The notes under the pieces were generated by a model that had not been told where the DNA came from, made no database searches, and saw only the letters and a program-made list of their open reading frames with translations. The translations under genes and the position numbers were made by a program. From Impatiens glandulifera (taxonomy: Eukaryota; Streptophyta; Magnoliopsida; Ericales; Balsaminaceae): DNA of 64,000 nt. Below are positions 58,250 through 64,000 of this stretch, in pieces. The stretch covers positions 56,750,587-56,814,586 of the forward strand of contig NC_061865.1 of NCBI RefSeq assembly GCF_907164915.1, given 5' to 3'. How positions within the stretch are numbered: position 1 is the first letter of the stretch; every line of letters begins with the position of its first letter.

Positions 58250-59700
58250 TATAAGCCGTCGCGACTATAAAAGAAGTTGTCAGTCGTCGGTTAGAGAAAT
58301 GAACCAAATATATTTTTACCAGAGAGAGGTGAGAGAAAAAGATGAAATAGAGTCTTCAATAGCCGGATAGGAAAATGAACAAAAATATATTTTTGGCCGA
58401 TAGTTGATAGAGAGATGAAATGACAGATTTGAGAGAGAAAGAGATTTGTTTCGTTACTTTTTTTTTTTTTTTTTTTCTCTCTTAAACATGTGACAGACCA
58501 ATAGCTTTGTTTTTGTTACAATTTCGTGCCCGATCATCATTTCTCTTTCTTGTTATTAAATTTAAAATAAACATTTGGTCCCAAAAACATTTCAATTTTG
58601 AGTTATTTTTCGCTAGTTCGGGCTCTTGGTGTAATTCTCGTGTGTTGCTATATTTTATGGTCTGTCGACCCCAAAAACTAGCCATGGCTAAGTTTCTAAC
58701 TGGTTTTCTGAAGCCACGACCGAGAAATACAACTAGCGAATAAAATGAACACTCTCGCATGGTTTTCGATCGAAAAGATCAACCTTGTCATTGTTTCTAA
58801 CCTAGGATTCCACATGCTCGCCATCCGACTAAGAAAACAAGGTCACTGGCGAGATTTTCAGTCAGTCGACCGAGAAATATAGCGAGCCCCATGCCAACGA
58901 CAGTTTTTTTCTGCCTATAAGCCATCTGGTCAAGAGTTTTCAGCAATGACATTGTTTTCGACCGAGAAAACTAGTGATGACATTATTCATTGTTGTCTGT
59001 AATTTATTTATAAGCCGTCGCGCCGAAAAAAGAAGTTGTTAATAGCCGGTTAGAGAAATAAACAAAATATATTTTTGCCGGAGAAAGTTGAGAGAAAAAG
59101 ATGAAATGAAGTCGTCAATAGCCGGACAGGAAAATAAACAAAATATATTTTTGGCCGAGAGTTGATTGAGAGATGAAATGACAGAATTGAGAGAGAAAGA
59201 GATTTTTTTCATTACTTTTTTGCCTTTTTTTTCTTTTCTTTTATCTCTCTTACACATGTGACAGACCAGTAGTTTTTCTTTTGTTATAATTTCCTTTTTC
59301 TTTTGTTATAATTTCGTGCCCTATCATTTCCTTTGATTATATATTGTTGTTATTAAATTTAAAATAAACATTTGGTCCCAAAAACATTTTAATTTTGATT
59401 TTTTTTCGCTAGTTCGTGTTCTTGGTGTTTGTGTGTGTTTTGATTTTAGGGTCGGCCACCCCCAAAACTAGTCATGGCTAAGTTTCTAACTGATTTTCTG
59501 AAGCCACGACCGAGAAATACAGCTAGCGACTAAAATGAACGCTCTTGCATGGTTTTCAATCGAGAAGATCAACCTTGTCATTTTTTCAGTCGACCAAGAA
59601 ATCTAGCGAGCCCCATGCCAACGACCGTGTTTTTCTGCCTAAAAGCTATATGGCGGTCGAAAAATAGTGATGACATTATTCATTGTTGTGTGTAATTTAT
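58250..59700. repeat. Large tandem duplication (about 0.7 kb unit)
   Basis: Unit 1 starts TATAAGCCGTCGCGACTAT (58251) and unit 2 TATAAGCCGTCGCGCCGAA (59009). They share AAATATATTTTTGGCCGA, GATGAAATGACAGA, ACATGTGACAGACCA, CATTTGGTCCCAAAAACATT and AAGCCACGACCGAGAAATAC in order. Unit 2 is shorter by internal deletion. It contains repeated ACCGAGAAAT words. Confidence 0.85.
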
Positions 59701-61964
59701 TTATTTCTATGCCTGAATTAATTTTTTTTATTAAATTATAAAATGAAAAAATTAAGGTTTTGCACAAAAATTTGAATAAGGAATTGTTTGACCGAATATT
59801 TGATTTTTCTTGGTTGAAATCGATATATTTATAATTATTTAAATATTTCTAATTTCGATGTCGAATTTAATAATTTTCTAGCCATTTTGAATTTTTTTCG
59901 AATTTTTTCTAAATTCTTCTAACACATTTTTTTTTTAACTTTAAAAAATTATTTATGCCTAAGCATGTTATATTTGTCTAACATTTATTTATTTATTTGT
60001 TTTTTCGATTTTATATACTTGTACACATTTATTTTCATTCTTGTGTTTTTTATTTTTTTTTAAATCACATAAATTAAATATTCTTCTTCTTTAACTTGTA
60101 TTTTTAAATCTATAAATAATATTCTTCTTTAACTTTTATTTATTTATTATTATTTTTTGTTTGGTTTAGAAAAAGGTATAGCTAAACTAATTGGGTTTAG
60201 TTACTTTTTACTGCTTTATTATTTTATTTTATTTTTAATTTGTATTGATGTTTGTTATATTACTAGATGAGTAATTTTGATTGTAAAATATTTTTAATTT
60301 TCCAAAATAGGTGATGTCTTTCTTGAGTCATTCTTTTCCAAATTTTAAACTTAATTTATTTATTGTTTTCAATCACATGTTTCACTTTTATTTTCTTTTT
60401 TCATTTATATAAAATAGTTTAAAACATGATTCCAATTTTAATATATAATTCTAATTAATATGAATATTTATACTTAAAAAATTGCAATTATTTATCATGT
60501 TATGTTTGTTTAGAGAAAAGTACTATAAGAAATTGGAACGAAAATCAAATTTAACTCCATTATTTCATTTTTGTTATATGTTTGAATTGATGTAATTGTA
60601 ATTAAAATTTAATTACTATGTTAAAAAATCCTAAACTTAGATTTGAAAGTGTACGTGACGATCCAAATTTTTGAAACAAATTAGTGTGGCCTTAAAAAAA
60701 TAATAAGAAAATTTTAAATAAAACGAGTGAGTAAATATAAATTTTACCATTTTTTAATAAATAGATAATCCAATAGTGAATTATATTGAATTGTTTTAAG
60801 AAATTATAGGGTAATATCACATTTTTACAACAATTTTTTTATATTTATTTTTTTTAGGTGTAACCCAACATTGTCCCTGAATATAGTGAATTAAAACTTA
60901 AATAATCATATATTTTAAAATTCAATTAGAACTATATTTCCAAACACTTAACATTAAAAATAAAATAATCACTAAGGTATCTCAAGTGAGAAACGTTTTT
61001 GGATAAAAAAAACTTAACTTTGATTATCACTAATAATATCTTAAATGAAAGTCAGTGTAATCGTGTTGATTTTTTAATATTTAAAAAAAAGATATATATT
61101 AGAATTTAATTTCAAGTTTAGAAAAAATGAAACTTAAGTTTTATTTTGAACTAAATAAAATGTTTTTTTTTGTATATATTAAATTTCATTGAGAACCAAA
61201 CATACCTTAATGATATGTAATTAAGTCTATGTTTGGCCTATAAAATCTTTCACATTATTCTTTAGAGACTTTTTAAATTAACAACTATTAGTGAAAATTT
61301 AATGATAAAGATAACACCTGAAACTTTGTTTTGTACTATGATAACTAGTGTGAAATAGAATTATTATAATATTTTGGAAAAACAAGATTATTAATATGAT
61401 AGATTATCAGATTAGAAAATATTAAAACTTTGTATAAAAGGTTTTAGTACAAAAAATAAGTTTCTCTACCAAATTCAAGATATTAGATTATATTAAAGAA
61501 GTGAAACTAACTTTTTTTTTTAATTAAAAATAATAAAATAAATAATAAATAATATTCTTCTTTAACTTTTATTATTATTTTTTTGTTTATTTTAGAAAAA
61601 GTAGTAGACTAATTGGATTTAGTTACTTTTTACTGCTTTGTTGTTTTATTTTTTAAAATTTGTTTCCTCTTTATAAGATGATGTTAGTAAGAACTCTCAA
61701 TTTATAGTTAACTTATATAAAAACTATGTTTATTGTTATTATTTTAATTTTAATAAATAATTAATTTGATATAAATACTGGTTAATGGACATAAAAGTAC
61801 TATGTAAGAACAAATTTTGAAATTATGAAAATAAAACAAATATAACAGTTTCTTAAACAATAATAAAATTACATAATTTCCCTCCTCCATTGATTATTTT
61901 CATACGACCCTCAATTACTCACAATCCTTCACCATTTTTTAAAGGTCAAGAACCCTAAAACATG

Positions 61965-62852
61965 CTAAGGTTTATTGCTGCTGCTGCTGCTGCTTTCCTC
62001 TTGATGATCTGGTTCATGGGTAAGAGGGCTTTCCACCGTAATCTCACTTGAATCGGAAGAAGAAGAAGAAGAAGAAGAAGAAGAAGAAGATGAAAAAGAA
62101 GAAGAAGAAGAAGAAAAAGAAGAAGAAGGATCAACGGTCAGATCGTAGAAGAACCGCATCTTCGCCTCCTTCTTTCGATAAATCTTGCTCAGAACCCAGT
62201 TCTTGTTCATGGCGGCCGCAGCATTGTCCGAGCTCTGCACAATTTACGTTTCCCAAACTGATAACTTGTCAAGATTAAGGTTTAAGATATGAAACATGGG
62301 TGATGGGTACCTTGGAAAGTTTGATCTTTTTCTTGGGATTGACGGCTGAACCGTCAGCGGCGGCGGAAGGCGCAGGCATGCGATACTGGTGCATGAACCA
62401 ATCGGTCTCGAAACCGTTTGGAAACATGCCTCTGTAATAGACAAAGATTTTCATCATACCCAGAATTACTTCATTTCCCTCTGAAGCCACGATTTGTCTG
62501 TCGATTCCGGTGGCCTTCCAGTAGCCGAAGGAGAGGCTGGGGATGTCCCCATTTGGGTAAATGGCTTCATTGACGCTGAAGAAGTATTTCTCTTTCTCAG
62601 AATCACCTGCGCCGGAAAAGATTAATAGAATTCGAAATCAACTGACAGACAGGGGATCAGAAAAAACAAGAATGTACCTGGCAAATCCCATGGATCCGAT
62701 TTACAGATTTCAAATTCGGGTATAATGAGAGAGGGCAATGGGCGGGACATGACCTTATTGCGCAGGTAATGAAGAATGAGCTCTTCATCTTTCGGTTCGA
62801 ACTTAAAACCAGTTGGAAGTCTCATTAAGACACCATTCTTGACACTCTCCAT
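61965..62852 (-). CDS. NAC transcription factor type B, second copy (B')
   Basis: Exons 62852-62678, 62606-62311 and 62234-61965 encode 246 residues, nearly identical to gene B. Subdomain A, DPWDLPG, GYWKATGIDRQI and TDWFMHQYRM are unchanged; one difference is Leu for Arg shortly before GYW. The Ser run in exon 3 is six residues longer and interrupted by a Phe. The tail reads SSEITVESP (Gly to Glu) and ends NKP rather than NKV. No stop or frameshift; TATA box and minisatellite upstream are conserved. On the opposite strand to gene B. Confidence 0.92.
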
Positions 62853-62925
62853 TGAAACAGCTGATCAGAGAGAATAAGATAGAAAGAAAGAAGAAGATAT
62901 GTGAGTGTTGTGAATATATGGGGAG

Positions 62926-62933
62926 CTTTTATA
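62926..62933 (-). promoter_or_regulatory. TATA box of NAC gene B'
   Basis: TATAAAAG on the minus strand, 74 bp before the ATG. Surrounding sequence is the same as in gene B. Confidence 0.75.
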
Positions 62934-63329
62934 ATGTTATAAGGAATTAGGAAGGGTGGGGAGCTTCACCATACACAAACGAAACCCCATTTGGAGTGAA
63001 CAACACTCAAACCCACTTCTTTTATTATTAGAATTTTAATCAAAACAACACTTGTATGATCCATGTCAAAAGTTCTACCTTTTTTATAATTACTCCTATA
63101 AAAAAGGCCACTTTTGGGATTTCAAATAAGACCATTAAGAGCTTGTTTGATCTTGGTTTTCTATTATTAAAAAAATCAATTATATCACATATAATTTCAA
63201 TCATCAAATTAGTTAATTAATCGAGCATAATTTCTTATAATAGTTGACACTGCCTCTTTTTTTCAGTCGACATATAATGCGGCATCCATATTGAATTTGT
63301 CAAATTTGCATATTGTGATTCCAAATTTC

Positions 63330-63600
63330 TCGTGTCGAGGCCAAGCGTGTTGTCGTTTATGCCTTGGTGTTTAAGTGTTGTCGTATATGTCTCGATGATA
63401 TAGTTTAAATTGATAATCTTATCATTTTGTCTTTTATGTGTCGTTTACCTAGCTTAATTTTAGTAATCTCGTTATATTGTCGTTTATATTTTGATGGCAC
63501 AACTTAATTTAATAATTTCACCGTGTTTTCGTTTATATCTTGATGTCAACTTAATTTAATAATTTTATTTTATTGTTGTTTATATTTAATGACAAAACTT
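63330..63600 (-). repeat. NAC-upstream minisatellite, copy B'
   Basis: Inverted version of the array at 40850-41090 (TTATATTTTGATGGCACAAC, TTGTCGTTTATGCC-like words). Confidence 0.75.
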
Positions 63601-64000
63601 AGTAATTTATTAATTATTCTAACTTGCAAAGAAGTATTTACAAAATAAATCGGGTATTCAAAATATCAATAAGGTATTTAGGAAGTAAAAGTAAATGTTA
63701 CACATTTTGAAATTCAAGTAAGAGGAAAAACTAAATTCAAGCTTATAAGGTAAACACTCAACTTTCAAGGTATAGTCAATTGTGATTGTAGATGAGTTAA
63801 GAAAAATCAAGACACAAGAAGAACTCTCTCTTTCTATGTTTTGTCTTCCGCTATTTGAATAATTTCTCTTTATTTTTCTTATGATTTATTGTTTGTTCTA
63901 TATATGACAGCTTATCTTATAATTTGATCAATTATAATGTTATGAGAAAATTTATAATTGTAATCGAGGTAGAGTGAAATTGATACTTTAATTACTAAAT

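Larger units (their letters stand above)
59890..64000 (-). repeat. Segmental duplication block B' (inverted copy of 40432-44600)
   Basis: Reverse complement matches block B from the window edge through gene and 3' flank to about 60240. The last part (59900-60230) matches a second piece of flank, 42770-43090, so the distal end is rearranged. Confidence 0.85.

Noticed and set aside
1..64000. CRISPR array or bacterial operon
   Set aside because: The repeats are TA microsatellites, minisatellites and transposons; all real genes are spliced plant genes.

Overview
This is nuclear DNA of a flowering plant. It has spliced genes with GT-AG introns, very AT-rich and microsatellite-rich intergenic DNA, plant copia, LINE, SINE, hAT and Mutator-type elements, and a plant-specific NAC transcription factor family. 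A eudicot, perhaps an asterid, is my guess; the sequence does not settle it. There are six gene models I regard as real, and no bacterial, organellar or CRISPR features. Layout, left to right. (1) 230-2165, minus strand: five-exon gene for a plastid-targeted multi-pass membrane protein that looks like the DUF2301 family. Part of it (intron 1 and exon 2) has been copied in the opposite orientation to 4072-4515, and one small exon piece has then been amplified into a degenerate tandem array (4453-5770) that a hAT-like element interrupts. (2) 5852-12402: a complete but mutated Ty1/copia retrotransposon with ACACT target duplications. (3) 13743-18358, plus strand: twelve-exon gene for a CPL3-type RNA polymerase II CTD phosphatase (FCPH plus BRCT domains). 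(4) 20.5-24.1 kb: a patchwork of LINE pieces, a solo-type copia LTR, an unrecognised 150-codon open stretch and a copia integrase relic. (5) 25-64 kb: a NAC gene cluster (NAC083/VNI2-like) in two types. Gene A (25769, plus) and its near-identical copy A' (56705, minus) form one pair; gene B (41571, plus) and its copy B' (62852, minus) form the other. The duplicated blocks include promoters, a shared upstream minisatellite and several kb of 3' flank. Between A and B lies an old NAC relic (C): exon 3 at 29008-29170, with pieces of its 3' flank now scattered to about 39.9 kb by transposon insertions. These insertions include a retroelement-like block with a CCGAGAG minisatellite, a hAT element that contains a tRNA-Gly sequence, two SINE copies and a long-TIR Mutator-like element. 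Between B and A' lie an unidentified decayed coding region and a second copia element (49427-53333, minus, ATTCA target duplications) that has lost its RNase H region. Working together: the DUF2301 and CPL3 genes are ordinary single-copy housekeeping neighbours. The NAC cluster is the dynamic part. Type B keeps a near-canonical DNA-contact motif, whereas type A has lost its key residues, so the two types could have different biochemical roles. All exon borders were read by eye from splice consensus and reading-frame continuity; no alignments or expression data were available.
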